A program made the position numbers and the translations under genes. From positions 1-31,721 of the forward strand of contig JAUXBK010000003.1 of the NCBI GenBank assembly GCA_030619405.1: 31,721 bases of DNA, given 5' to 3'. The notes below the pieces were generated by a model that saw only the letters and a list, made by a program, of their open reading frames with translations, ran no database searches and was not told where the DNA came from. Position 1 is the first letter of the stretch, and each line of letters starts with the position of its first letter. Positions 8,895 through 16,734 of the stretch are shown piece after piece. This stretch comes from Sedimenticola sp. GTDB taxonomy: Bacteria; Pseudomonadota; Gammaproteobacteria; Chromatiales; Chromatiaceae.

Positions 8895-9275
8895 TCAGGA
8901 GCAGCCGCCGCCCTGGGCCGAGCCACAGGTACCACATCCGCTGCCGCCGACCGGCTGCAAATTATTGAACACGAAGCTGGCACCACCCGCACCACGATCG
9001 ACGAAATCGATCTCCACCCCGCGCAGATGCTGCATGGTGTCTTCATCGACGATCACATTGAAACCTTCGCACTCGAGCACGCTGTCTCTCTCATCGAGTT
9101 GGTCGGTGAAGGTCATACCGAAATTGATGCCGCTGCACCCGCCCGGGGTGGCGTAGACTCGTACACCTTTGATCTCTTCTTCGACCTGCTGTACCAGTTC
9201 TCCCATCTTGCCCTGGGCGGAGCCGGTGAGGCTGAGATCGGTTTCTTTCAGGATGTTTGCGGTAGCTTCGCTCAT
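8895..9275 (-). CDS. IscA/HesB-family A-type iron-sulfur carrier (second copy)
   Basis: This 126-residue protein belongs to the A-type Fe-S carriers that hold and hand over clusters. It has the cysteine in GGCSGINFGMTF and the C-terminal pair in CGTCG. Unlike the ErpA at 4742-5095 it continues beyond that pair with a tail ending in GGGCS, adding a fourth cysteine, and it has an N-terminal extension of about 20 residues. It is downstream of the DUF5063 gene with an 83-bp gap, and ends at the shared terminator. No isc or suf operon is visible nearby. The client is unknown; Fe-S subunits of the complex encoded at 19618-31341 are one possibility. Confidence 0.88.
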   Translation of the reverse strand: MSEATANILKETDLSLTGSAQGKMGELVQQVEEEIKGVRVYATPGGCSGINFGMTFTDQLDERDSVLECEGFNVIVDEDTMQHLRGVEIDFVDRGAGGASFVFNNLQPVGGSGCGTCGSAQGGGCS

Positions 9276-9358
9276 GCGACATTACTCCAGTATTCTTTAT
9301 AACGAGCTATTTATTATAACAGCCTTTGTTTGTGAAAAACCATTGAGTTATCCGGGAA

Positions 9359-9838
9359 TCACTCCCCCTGCAGCCGATTCTGGCTGCGCAGCTCGTACAG
9401 ATGGCGCTCCGCATCGACCAGATGACGACCCCAATGCATATGGTAGCCATTGCGCCAGTCTTCAAGGGCCTGATCAGGTTCTTCCTCCAGCAGGCGCAAT
9501 CCGTGTTTCAGTTCGCAGTAGATATCTGTCAGATCGTCGGCCAGGCTGCCACTCATACTCTGGCTGTCGCGCGCCACATCGAACTCCATCCAGTAGCCAT
9601 CCCTGTTCCCCAGCAGATCCCTGAGCAGCACGAACAATTCGAATCGGGCATCCAGATCGGGCATCAGGGTATATTCATCTCCGCAGTCGCCCGTACCGAG
9701 CGCCTCCACACAGGCATGCAGGCGCGGAAGCAGCACGGACATCTCCCGCAGCCAGCTGGAGTCCGCCACCTCCACTTTTTCGATCAGGCCGCAATAGGCA
9801 CGGGCAATCTCCGCCATCTCTTCGATATGTAGATTCAT
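9359..9838 (-). CDS. DUF5063 domain-containing protein
   Basis: The 159-residue soluble, mostly helical protein shows the family-type C-terminal signature LADDLTDIYCELKHGLRLLEE followed by DWRNGYHMHWGRHLVDAERHLY. The ATG at 9838 has a strong ribosome-binding site (AGAGGGGG). No function is established for the family. The tryptophan- and histidine-rich C-terminal region is the conserved part. It may be co-transcribed with the A-type Fe-S carrier that follows it. Confidence 0.8.
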   Translation of the reverse strand: MNLHIEEMAEIARAYCGLIEKVEVADSSWLREMSVLLPRLHACVEALGTGDCGDEYTLMPDLDARFELFVLLRDLLGNRDGYWMEFDVARDSQSMSGSLADDLTDIYCELKHGLRLLEEEPDQALEDWRNGYHMHWGRHLVDAERHLYELRSQNRLQGE

Positions 9839-9951
9839 ACCCCCTCTCCACTGGAACTGAATATTTTTAAAAAGAAACCGATGTTCCTAATTGTAGACGA
9901 GAAATCGGAAAAAGACCCTATGAGCGCAAAGTTTGGTCCCGATAGAATCTG

Positions 9952-10812
9952 TTACGAACAGGATGCTGGTGCAAGAATTGACTGTAATCTGGTCAGGAAA
10001 GACGCGCTTTCCCCCCGGGGCAGAGCCACCACCGCCGGGTGGCGGAAAGGAGGGGTGGTCAGTTCCTGGAAATTGACTTTCTCTCCATGGAGATCCAACA
10101 GCGGGCATCCGATTTTTTCCAACAACAGGGACGAAGGTCCAATGTCCCATAGAAAGGCGCCACGACTCATGTAGGCAAAGGTTCCTCCCTCCAGAATCCG
10201 CTTGAATATATAGATTGCCGAGCGGGGATACTTGCCGACCTGAACCCCCAGGGCCGCCTGGATTCGCTCCGGGGTCCTGTGCTCTTCTCGCAGCAGATCG
10301 TAAAAGCCCAAAGAAAGGTAGCACTCACTGGCCCACTGAGTCGGAGCCGGGATTTGCCGGTGATTTTGATCGAAAACACCGTCGGAATCGGCAAAGGCAT
10401 AGTAGAGGGTATCCAGGGCGGGATAGAAATTCGCGCCGAAGAGAAAACAACCACGCTGCATCACACCAAAACTGATACCGAACCCGACGCTGCCCTCCAG
10501 ATAGGGTTTGGTACCATCCAGAGGGTCGATCACGATGGTATATTCGGCGTCCGGTGGAGGCTGGCTTTGCGCATTGAACTCTTCGGAAATAACGGGGTAC
10601 TCGCCGTACTCTTTTTTACAGAATGCCAGCAACCGCCGTTCCGTGTGAAGATCCACCTCGGAGAATACCTCATTGGCGGCCCAGGCATCCTCCATTGAAT
10701 CATCGGTTTTGACCTGTGCCAACACTTCCGATTGACGGTCGAGCTGATAGCTGCCCAATTCCTGAAGCGTCTGGAACAGGAGATCGAGGCGATTGCGCAG
10801 TTTTTTAATCAT
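9952..10812 (-). CDS. inositol monophosphatase-family phosphatase
   Basis: This is a metal-dependent phosphomonoesterase of the IMPase/CysQ/FBPase superfamily. The 286-residue protein has the metal-binding glutamates in SEEFN (78-79), the signature VIDPLDGT (94-101), and the C-terminal motif WDIGPSSLLLEKIG (222-235). K36 and the DLHTER segment (54-59) align with the usual N-terminal residues. Family members act on inositol phosphate, PAP, histidinol phosphate or sugar bisphosphates, so the substrate cannot be named. Its ATG overlaps the CDP-alcohol phosphotransferase stop as ATGA, so translation is coupled and the two probably act in one pathway. It is the last gene of the four-gene cluster. 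Confidence 0.9.
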   Translation of the reverse strand: MIKKLRNRLDLLFQTLQELGSYQLDRQSEVLAQVKTDDSMEDAWAANEVFSEVDLHTERRLLAFCKKEYGEYPVISEEFNAQSQPPPDAEYTIVIDPLDGTKPYLEGSVGFGISFGVMQRGCFLFGANFYPALDTLYYAFADSDGVFDQNHRQIPAPTQWASECYLSLGFYDLLREEHRTPERIQAALGVQVGKYPRSAIYIFKRILEGGTFAYMSRGAFLWDIGPSSLLLEKIGCPLLDLHGEKVNFQELTTPPFRHPAVVALPRGESASFLTRLQSILAPASCS

Positions 10813-11531
10813 GATACCGTGTGCTTCTGGAAGAGCAGGTTCCGGCTCGACCAGAAATAACCGATTCCGGAACCTACCACCAGCAGTAGCGTCAGCCCTG
10901 TGTAGAGCATCTCGTAGTAGTCAGCAAGCGGGGTTTGATCCGGTCGCAACCAGAACAGTAGCGCCAACACCAGAACCGTAATGCGGGTTGTCAGGGTGTG
11001 CTCCCTGGACGGTTCGAAAAAAACCGGCAGGGTGAGCAGGTAGGCGGCGACTCCCAGCAGGACGGCCATCTGCCAGGGCTCTGGCACAACCGCAATCAGG
11101 TAGACGCCAGCCAGAGGAACCGAAATCAGGTCGGTCTTTACCTTGGCGAAGATCGATGCGCTGATCACCACATTGCTGGCTCCGGCGAACTGTTTGATGA
11201 ATACCACCAGCAGGTCGCGGGTCAGCAACACGAACAGGAACCACAAGGAGAGATGTTCTGCCTCGATCAGCATGATACAGAGGGCGAAATAGGATATATG
11301 GTCTACGATGGGGTCAAAATAGGCCCCGAATACCGACCGCATGTCATAACGTTTGGCAATGATCCCATCCCAGCAGTCGCCCACGAAAACGGCGGCAAAG
11401 GCCAGGGCGATTCCGATCCTGATGGTTTCGTCCTGGGTCATAAACCAGCCGATAAACAGGGGGAAGATCAGAAAAAACCGTAATACGGTTATCTGGTTCG
11501 GGGTCAGTAAGGGGCGGGTACGCTTTGTCAT
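10809..11531 (-). CDS. CDP-alcohol phosphatidyltransferase-family membrane enzyme
   Basis: Such enzymes transfer a phosphoalcohol between a CDP-linked donor and an acceptor alcohol in the membrane. The signature D-x2-D-G-x2-A is present at residues 52-59, with lysine at 60 where arginine is usual, then G69, D73 and D77, completing the four-aspartate metal site. About six hydrophobic helices follow the amphipathic LTPNQITVLRFFLI start. I place the start at the ATG at 11531 because GGACAGG lies just upstream; the frame is open to 11564, directly after the fused gene. Neighbours suggest that the donor is a CDP-amino-alcohol made by the fused enzyme, not CDP-diacylglycerol. That is inference. Confidence 0.88.
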   Translation of the reverse strand: MTKRTRPLLTPNQITVLRFFLIFPLFIGWFMTQDETIRIGIALAFAAVFVGDCWDGIIAKRYDMRSVFGAYFDPIVDHISYFALCIMLIEAEHLSLWFLFVLLTRDLLVVFIKQFAGASNVVISASIFAKVKTDLISVPLAGVYLIAVVPEPWQMAVLLGVAAYLLTLPVFFEPSREHTLTTRITVLVLALLFWLRPDQTPLADYYEMLYTGLTLLLVVGSGIGYFWSSRNLLFQKHTVS

Positions 11532-11564
11532 TGCCTGTCCATTCATCAAGGGGGGGGGAACCAC

Positions 11565-13367
11565 CTATAGCGTCTTCAACTTCTCGATCAGGAAGTCATT
11601 GTCTTCTGTGTCCCGGACGGCGATGCGGACATAATTTCTGCCTTCGAAGCCGATCTTTCCGGTGCAATCCTTGATCAATATTTCGTACTCCTCCAGCAAC
11701 AGAGTGGTCAACTCGGTGGCGGAGTACTTGTGCATCAGTTCGCACAGAAAATAGTTGGACTGAGACGGAATCACTCGCAGGAATTTTACCTCTTTTAGTT
11801 GCAGGAAGAAGCGGCCCCGCTCCACGGCGATCCGGGTAGCGGCACGCCGATAGTCTGATCGGTATTTACCGAAGATCTGCAGAAAAAACTCGCCAAAGGA
11901 GTTGATGTTCCAGATGGATATCCTCTCCCTGATCGAGGCGATCAGGTCGGCATCGCTGGTGGCGATAACCCCGAGTCGCAAACCCGGTACGCCGTAGCTC
12001 TTGCTAATGCTCTTGATGATGATCAGGTTGGGATGCCGTTGCAGCATATCGGATGAAATCAGAGTGTTATGGATGCCATCGGCAGTGAAATCGACAAAAG
12101 ACTCATCGAGAATCAGGCGCTTGTTCTTTTTATTCAGGTGGCTGGCCAACCGGAGAACATCATCGGTGCAGAGATAGTGGCCACTCGGATTGTCCGGGTT
12201 GATCAGTAACAGGGTCTCGACCTGTTTCGAGAACTGTTTTAGATCCTCCAAACCGTAACTGTAGTCCGCATTATCCGGGATGAATTGAACCACATTGGTA
12301 TCGCCGATTCTTTCGGGGTATTCATTGAACGTGGGGAAGATAACACCCACCTTGCCTTCGATGAAATCGAACAGCGCATTGATCAATTCGGTTGCGCCAT
12401 TGCCGACAATGATCTCATTGGCGTCGCAGGCAAACATCTCCGAGGCCATCAGGTTCTGGATGCTCAGTCCAGATGGGTATTCCGTCAACAGGCTGCGGTA
12501 GTGATACCTCATTTCGTCCAGCATCCTGCGGGGCGGAAAATAGGGATTCACCAGATAGCAGAAATCCTTGAGAAACGGGAAACGCCAGTAGCCGCCAAAC
12601 CGCCGCTGGTAGAGCCCGAGTTTTTCCCCCTCGGGAGCGAACAGGGTGCTCGCATTGTTCAGGTCCTTCTGGTCGTCGATTTCATACCATTTCTCGGTGG
12701 AGAGCCGGTGGACCTTCAGATCTTGGGTTTCGAGCAGCGTGATGACCCGCAGTACCTGCTCGTAATACTCATTTTTACCCAACGCCTGTTGATAGGCCTG
12801 CAGGAAAGGCACGTAGCTATTGATGGAAAAGTCGCGGGACAACTTATAGATGTTAACGGTCTTGTAATAGTCTTCGACTTTGCTGTAGTCGAAATCTTTC
12901 TTCGGAATGAACTGAATAATATTGTCTTCATCGTCCAGGGTAACGACGGTTCCGTCCATCCAGGCGTCGTATTTGGCGACGATGGCCAGGTTGGGGTGGG
13001 GATTCTCAATCAGGTCGAATATGATTTTTTCTTCGAAAATCAGATCGCTCTCGAGCAAAATCGTATCATCTTCCAGCAGATATTTCTTTGCCAGGAAGAG
13101 AGAGTAGATATTGTTGGTCTTATCGTAGACCTCGTTTTTCACATAAAGGATCTGCATCCCCTTGTATTTGTGACCCACCAGCTTTTCAACGTTTTCCGAC
13201 TTGTACCCGACCACCAGTATGACCCGGTTCACCTCTGTCTTGGCCAGGGTGTCCAGCATACGTTCGATAAGGGTCCGCTCGTGAACCTTGACCATGCATT
13301 TGGTATTGTCCGCGGTGACCTTCCCGAGCCTCCTGCCCATTCCGGCAGCCAGAATAATTGCTTGCAT
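11565..13367 (-). CDS. bifunctional NTP-transferase / HisC-CobD-like PLP enzyme
   Basis: A 600-residue two-domain fusion. Residues 1-245 are a nucleotidyltransferase: LAAGMGRRLG (6-15) is the NTP loop, K27 aligns with the family lysine, and ESDLIF (106-111) holds the metal aspartate. The NNIYSL stretch (85-90) resembles LicC-type choline-phosphate cytidylyltransferases. Residues 255-600 are a fold-type I PLP enzyme: GNGATELI (322-329), NPDNPSG (390-396), DESFVDF (421-427) and the Schiff-base lysine K456 in SISKSYGVPGLRLG. The DESFVDF and SYGVPGLRLG forms are closest in look to HisC and CobD. The ATG at 13367 is chosen because AGGTG precedes it; a GTG at 13376 would add three residues. A CDP-amino-alcohol product is a hypothesis. 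Confidence 0.9.
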   Translation of the reverse strand: MQAIILAAGMGRRLGKVTADNTKCMVKVHERTLIERMLDTLAKTEVNRVILVVGYKSENVEKLVGHKYKGMQILYVKNEVYDKTNNIYSLFLAKKYLLEDDTILLESDLIFEEKIIFDLIENPHPNLAIVAKYDAWMDGTVVTLDDEDNIIQFIPKKDFDYSKVEDYYKTVNIYKLSRDFSINSYVPFLQAYQQALGKNEYYEQVLRVITLLETQDLKVHRLSTEKWYEIDDQKDLNNASTLFAPEGEKLGLYQRRFGGYWRFPFLKDFCYLVNPYFPPRRMLDEMRYHYRSLLTEYPSGLSIQNLMASEMFACDANEIIVGNGATELINALFDFIEGKVGVIFPTFNEYPERIGDTNVVQFIPDNADYSYGLEDLKQFSKQVETLLLINPDNPSGHYLCTDDVLRLASHLNKKNKRLILDESFVDFTADGIHNTLISSDMLQRHPNLIIIKSISKSYGVPGLRLGVIATSDADLIASIRERISIWNINSFGEFFLQIFGKYRSDYRRAATRIAVERGRFFLQLKEVKFLRVIPSQSNYFLCELMHKYSATELTTLLLEEYEILIKDCTGKIGFEGRNYVRIAVRDTEDNDFLIEKLKTL

Positions 13368-13449
13368 CTGCTTCACCTTTGAACCGGGTTATGGTTCGGA
13401 TCGACTATAAAAAGGAAAGAGCGAAACGCTCTTGGTTCCAATCTGAATA

Positions 13450-14574
13450 TCACAGCGTTGCCTGTCGTACCAAGTCAGCTGTTGTGACAATACCGGCATT
13501 CTGCGGTATGGGAGTTTCAGCAATATCCTTCCCCCCCAGTTTCCCGCTGATGATGTACTCTTTTTGCATCATCTCCTGGGCCCATGTGATGACCGTGTCG
13601 ATCACGGGTGTGGCCGTGCCTGTAATGGCCGCAACGCCCTTGATGATCAGCAAACCAAAAGGGATGTCTTCGGTAAAATAGCGGGATTGAAAATTTGGAA
13701 TGAAGCCGTTTTCGGTCTTCAACATCGGTGTTGGAATTTCTTTGAATGAGGCAATGCCGGAGATCTTACATGTCAGTTCCTGTGCGTTGCGAACGCCATA
13801 ATGTTCAAGCAACGGTAAAATGTAAGATAGGTCCAGAGGAATATGGGCAAAGATGTCGTGCACCTCCCGATCCATACTGATCAGCAATTCAGATGCAGCA
13901 TCATCCCAGCTTTCGTAGAAAAGGATGCGTTCCTGCCAGAACTTACCTGCCTCATAGTCGTGAAAAAGTGTGTACATGCGGGCGGGATGAAGGATTGGAT
14001 TGGAGGTGGCCAGGGTGTTCTCGAGAAAATTGTGCAAACAGCTCACCGGCATTTGCAGTACATCTTCAAGGATAGAGGCAATCTCGCTGCTTCGGTTCTG
14101 CGGGATGGCGGCGATCGCGATCCCTTCCTTTTTGGGGCTCCCGAAAACCTCTCTGCCGTAGCGGATAATGCGGCTGATATAGGGAACACGTTGTGCCCCA
14201 AAAATGGAGACGCTGGCTGAAGTACCCTGCAAGGCCTTTTGTACCAACCAGTCGAATCCACCGCTGCCTGGTAATGAACCGACCCAGACGTGCCCGGTCA
14301 GATGCGGCGCGATCATATTCAGGACGGCTGCGCGGGCATAGGCCGGCAGTGCCAGAATGACGAGGTCTGCGTTGGGGATGACCTCGCTGGCCTGGTTAGA
14401 GATCGAGTGGGGGCACCCGGTTGTGTTCCGTTCCTGGTCATCCAGAACCCGGATGGACTCGTCCCAAAGATCGGGTTTCCTGGTCAGTACCCGGATTTCA
14501 AGCCCTTTTCTCTGACTTAACAGCCCCGCCAGCACATGGGCAACATTGCCACCACCGCAGATTGCTATTCTCAC
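13450..14574 (-). CDS. NAD(P)-dependent opine/octopine dehydrogenase-family protein
   Basis: Opine dehydrogenases join an amino acid and a 2-oxoacid by reductive N-alkylation. The 374-residue protein begins with the Rossmann fingerprint ICGGGNVAHVLAGLL (5-19). Its C-terminal part has the family's catalytic-type motif N192-PIL-H196-P followed by FHDYEAGKFWQER, as in octopine dehydrogenase C-terminal domains. The GTG at 14574 is preceded by GGAG eight bases upstream. It heads the cluster, 82 bp before the fused nucleotidyltransferase gene. It may act on an amino compound that the next enzymes activate, but its substrates cannot be read from sequence. Codon use is somewhat more AT-rich than in the housekeeping block. 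Confidence 0.85.
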   Translation of the reverse strand: MRIAICGGGNVAHVLAGLLSQRKGLEIRVLTRKPDLWDESIRVLDDQERNTTGCPHSISNQASEVIPNADLVILALPAYARAAVLNMIAPHLTGHVWVGSLPGSGGFDWLVQKALQGTSASVSIFGAQRVPYISRIIRYGREVFGSPKKEGIAIAAIPQNRSSEIASILEDVLQMPVSCLHNFLENTLATSNPILHPARMYTLFHDYEAGKFWQERILFYESWDDAASELLISMDREVHDIFAHIPLDLSYILPLLEHYGVRNAQELTCKISGIASFKEIPTPMLKTENGFIPNFQSRYFTEDIPFGLLIIKGVAAITGTATPVIDTVITWAQEMMQKEYIISGKLGGKDIAETPIPQNAGIVTTADLVRQATL

Positions 14575-15184
14575 GGTGCAGCTCCGTCACTTGATATTTT
14601 GCAGCTCACGTTCATTCGGTCAGGTGTCCAAATGTGCAGACAAAAGCTGAATCCACCCCCTGCAGTTGGAGCTTGCGCTGCCCTGGCATTGCGGGTAACT
14701 GCTGCTGAAAAGTTAAAGGGTGAGGCTCGTGGCGGAATCGCGGAGCACCGATCTGGTGATGCCCTGTTGGATTTCAGATGCCACGTATTGCAACTGACCA
14801 AGTGTACCACAAAAACAAGTATCTGATTACCTATGAATCGTAAGCCACCGAATCAGCTGAGCCTACTATACTTCAGCCCTGACGCACGTCTCAAACATCC
14901 AAGAGATACCAGGCACTTACAGCGTATCAGAAAAACTTTTTTCGCATAAAGGGTAGACGCGCCCAAATCTAGCCCCCGAGGGACAACGTCCGCAATTTTC
15001 CCGATTTTGCCGGGCAGCACCTTGATTTTCCATAACCGTTTGCAAAACCGCGTCCAGGCATGTGCAGGTTACATGTCAATGGGCATGTAACCTGATCCAC
15101 CCCCGTAGCAGAGTAAGAACTCATGATCAATCGACTCTGACCCCTATTGATTGACCCCCATTGATTTTTTGCAGCTTTATGGTG
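14575..15184. other. 610-bp intergenic region upstream of the four-gene cluster
   Basis: I see no supported gene here. It should hold the promoter of the opine-dehydrogenase operon on the minus strand, but no convincing -35/-10 pair stands out. Near the right end, gacccctattgatt and gacccccattgatt (about 15140-15170) form a short direct repeat, and a perfect inverted repeat lies at 15065-15094. Confidence 0.5.
15065..15094. repeat. perfect inverted repeat with 11-bp arms
   Basis: Arms caggttacatg (15065-15075) and catgtaacctg (15084-15094) flank the loop tcaatggg. No T-run follows on either strand, so it is not a classical terminator. It could be a protein-binding palindrome or the trace of a mobile element next to the AT-rich toxin-like pair. 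Confidence 0.7.
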
Positions 15185-15511
15185 TTATGCGACTTCTGTG
15201 AGTCTCTGATTTACAATGTGCCAAAATATGGATGTTTGCTCCTGCTTATGATCAAAATAATCCTCGAAAAAGCCAACATTGTTTAGTGGCTCGGAGTACG
15301 AATATCGCTCACCATCTTCACCAATTTCTGTTATCCAATCTTTTGGCTCATGTGAATCTATCACATCAAAGAGTTCAGGTGGGTAGAGATATGGTTTTCC
15401 AGAGTCGTTCAAGAGTCTGTAATCATCTGCCTCTATCCCTATGACAAAGTACGGTTGGTCTTCGGACAGATCAGTGTAGCTGGGATTCTTTGATTTGAGC
15501 TTAACAATCAT
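15185..15511 (-). CDS. putative immunity protein to the adjacent toxin-like fragment
   Basis: A 108-residue, acidic, soluble protein with no signal peptide. It has many aromatic residues and aspartates (DQPYFVIGIEADDYRLL, PPELFDVID, NVGFFEDYFDHK), as is common in immunity proteins that mask a toxin surface. Its start overlaps the stop of the upstream toxin-like gene by four bases, a standard toxin-immunity arrangement. The pair is clearly richer in A+T than its surroundings, suggesting horizontal transfer. I recall similar small proteins beside RHS or hemagglutinin toxin tips, but I cannot name a family, so the role is inferred from layout. Confidence 0.55.
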   Translation of the reverse strand: MIVKLKSKNPSYTDLSEDQPYFVIGIEADDYRLLNDSGKPYLYPPELFDVIDSHEPKDWITEIGEDGERYSYSEPLNNVGFFEDYFDHKQEQTSIFWHIVNQRLTEVA

Positions 15512-15786
15512 TTCTCTTCGGCTACCTTAAGTTTGGTTTCTAATCTACCAATACCATAATGTTCATACCAGTGGTATTCGTGTAGAGTGCCTTCACTCTC
15601 GAATACTGGACTGCTTTTCTTGACCCATTTTGATCGTTGGCCTCCAGACTGGTCAAGGAGTCTTTGAACATCTCGGATACGCTTTCCTTTCGCGATTACC
15701 CGCGACTGAGCAATCAGTTCTTTTGTAAGTTCGATTGATCTTGCCCTCCAATGGATTGATGCGACAACTCCATGATAACCCGTCAC
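15508..15786 (-). CDS. orphan polymorphic-toxin C-terminal-like fragment
   Basis: The 92-residue basic product contains IRDVQRLLDQSGGQRSKWVKKSS and then EYHWYEHYGIGRLETKLK. The WVKK plus HWYEH pattern resembles the extreme C-terminal tips of polymorphic secreted toxins (RHS or filamentous hemagglutinin types). No large toxin body lies upstream, and the frame contains no methionine; the GTG at 15786 is only a nominal start without a good ribosome-binding site. It is therefore probably a displaced toxin tip that has lost its delivery region. It overlaps the candidate immunity gene by four bases. The toxic activity, if any, is unknown. Confidence 0.5.
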   Translation of the reverse strand: MTGYHGVVASIHWRARSIELTKELIAQSRVIAKGKRIRDVQRLLDQSGGQRSKWVKKSSPVFESEGTLHEYHWYEHYGIGRLETKLKVAEEK

Positions 15787-15836
15787 CTGGAGCGCGGTAG
15801 CGCCCCAGGTGGTCGAAGTTGAATATGATGTTAGGC
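15784..15836. repeat. hairpin plus GTTAGGC box, weakly attC-like
   Basis: cacctgg (15784-15790) pairs with ccaggtg (15805-15811), with gcgc inner pairs, and GTTAGGC lies at 15830-15836. Read on the minus strand the order is GCCTAAC, a 6-bp spacer, TTCAAC, then the hairpin, like the left half of an integron recombination site. The opposite half is not preserved: GTTATCA stands where GTTRRRY would be expected. It lies at the 5' end of the toxin-like gene. Confidence 0.3.
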
Positions 15837-16053
15837 AATCTCTCCGTACGCTGGCAAGGAAGCAAAATGAAAGATTGCATTTTCCCCTATCTTCACAATT
15901 AACTATATACTATCACGAACAATCTCTCGACACGCACGGGGCAAAACTCATCCCTTGGCTGGCGTGGATGACAGGGTGAAAGCGACCAAACCAATCGACA
16001 ATCCAGGGCGCCAGCCCACATGCATCCTAGCCCTGCCCTTTACCCACAAGTAG

Positions 16054-16121
16054 GGTGGATTAGCGGCGCATTGGCAGGGATTTTGCGTTTCACACGCCAC
16101 CTGAGCGCCGCGTAATCCACC
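16054..16121. repeat. REP-like inverted repeat (ggtggatta type)
   Basis: ggtggattagcggcgca at 16054-16070 and gcgccgcgtaatccacc at 16105-16121 are reverse complements with one extra base. This ggtggatta/taatccacc palindrome is a common kind of dispersed repeat in gammaproteobacteria. It occupies the 540-bp gap between the toxin-like pair and the gene at 16327; nothing coding is supported in the rest of that gap. Confidence 0.7.
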
Positions 16122-16326
16122 GGGCCGGCAGATGGTGGGTACGAGGGCCCCAGATTACAGCAAAATGTGCGCCATGCGCGGGCTCTCCTATGCACCATGG
16201 CTCTTTGCTTTCTGATATGGGATGATTTGAACGTATAGATTTTATTTGGCGTCTGCGGAACGAGTCGCCTTTCGCATGAGTATGGCGCGACAGCCTGCGA
16301 GCCTGGTTCGAAGCGAGGACAGAAAA

Positions 16327-16665
16327 ATGAGTATCGAGGGTGTATGGAGAGTGGAGATGTTGGGCCCCTATGGATGGGAACAGCTCAGCACCGCGTTTTT
16401 GCAGAACGGCCGCTACCTTGGGGCGGGTGCCGATCATCACTCGATTGGCAGCTACACATCGAGTGACGGCATCGTCAAGGTGAAGTTACGCCTGACCCAG
16501 CACGACCAGACCCGCACCGTGTTCGGAAGCAAAAAGAAACAGGTCGATATCCACATAGAAGGGAAGATAAAAAAATCGGGCAAGGTCACCGCCATTGCCC
16601 ACCCACCCGGAGACAGCAAATTCAACATCAAGATGCGCCTGACCCGGCTGGGTGAGCTGGACTGA
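16327..16665 (+). CDS. small GrlR-like hypothetical protein
   Basis: The 112-residue protein has no signal peptide and is mostly beta-strand by its pattern: IEGVWRVEML, then NGRYLGAGADHHSIGSY, VKVKLRLTQHD and VDIHIEGKI. This resembles the small beta-barrel GrlR-type proteins, which describe a short 'flow' of W-x-V, G-G-D/H-x-Y and repeated beta-hairpins. The ATG at 16327 has GAGGA ten bases upstream; a longer frame from 16246 has no such site. GrlR itself represses a type III secretion regulator in enteric bacteria. No secretion genes are near, so only a distant fold relation is suggested. Confidence 0.6.
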   Translation: MSIEGVWRVEMLGPYGWEQLSTAFLQNGRYLGAGADHHSIGSYTSSDGIVKVKLRLTQHDQTRTVFGSKKKQVDIHIEGKIKKSGKVTAIAHPPGDSKFNIKMRLTRLGELD

Positions 16666-16734
16666 CCTGTCCCCTGTCGGTCAGGAGAGGATTAGGGTCG
16701 CGCTGATGAAGTTTATTCTCTTCGGGAGAAAGAG

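Noticed and set aside
12285..13382. Plus-strand open frame of 365 residues opposite the fused nucleotidyltransferase gene
   Set aside because: It is antisense to a gene with clear NTP-transferase and PLP motifs and has no recognisable domain of its own.
9952..14574. A phosphonate biosynthesis cluster with a PntC-type fusion
   Set aside because: No phosphoenolpyruvate mutase, phosphonopyruvate decarboxylase or class V aminotransferase is present, and the PLP half is HisC/CobD-like.
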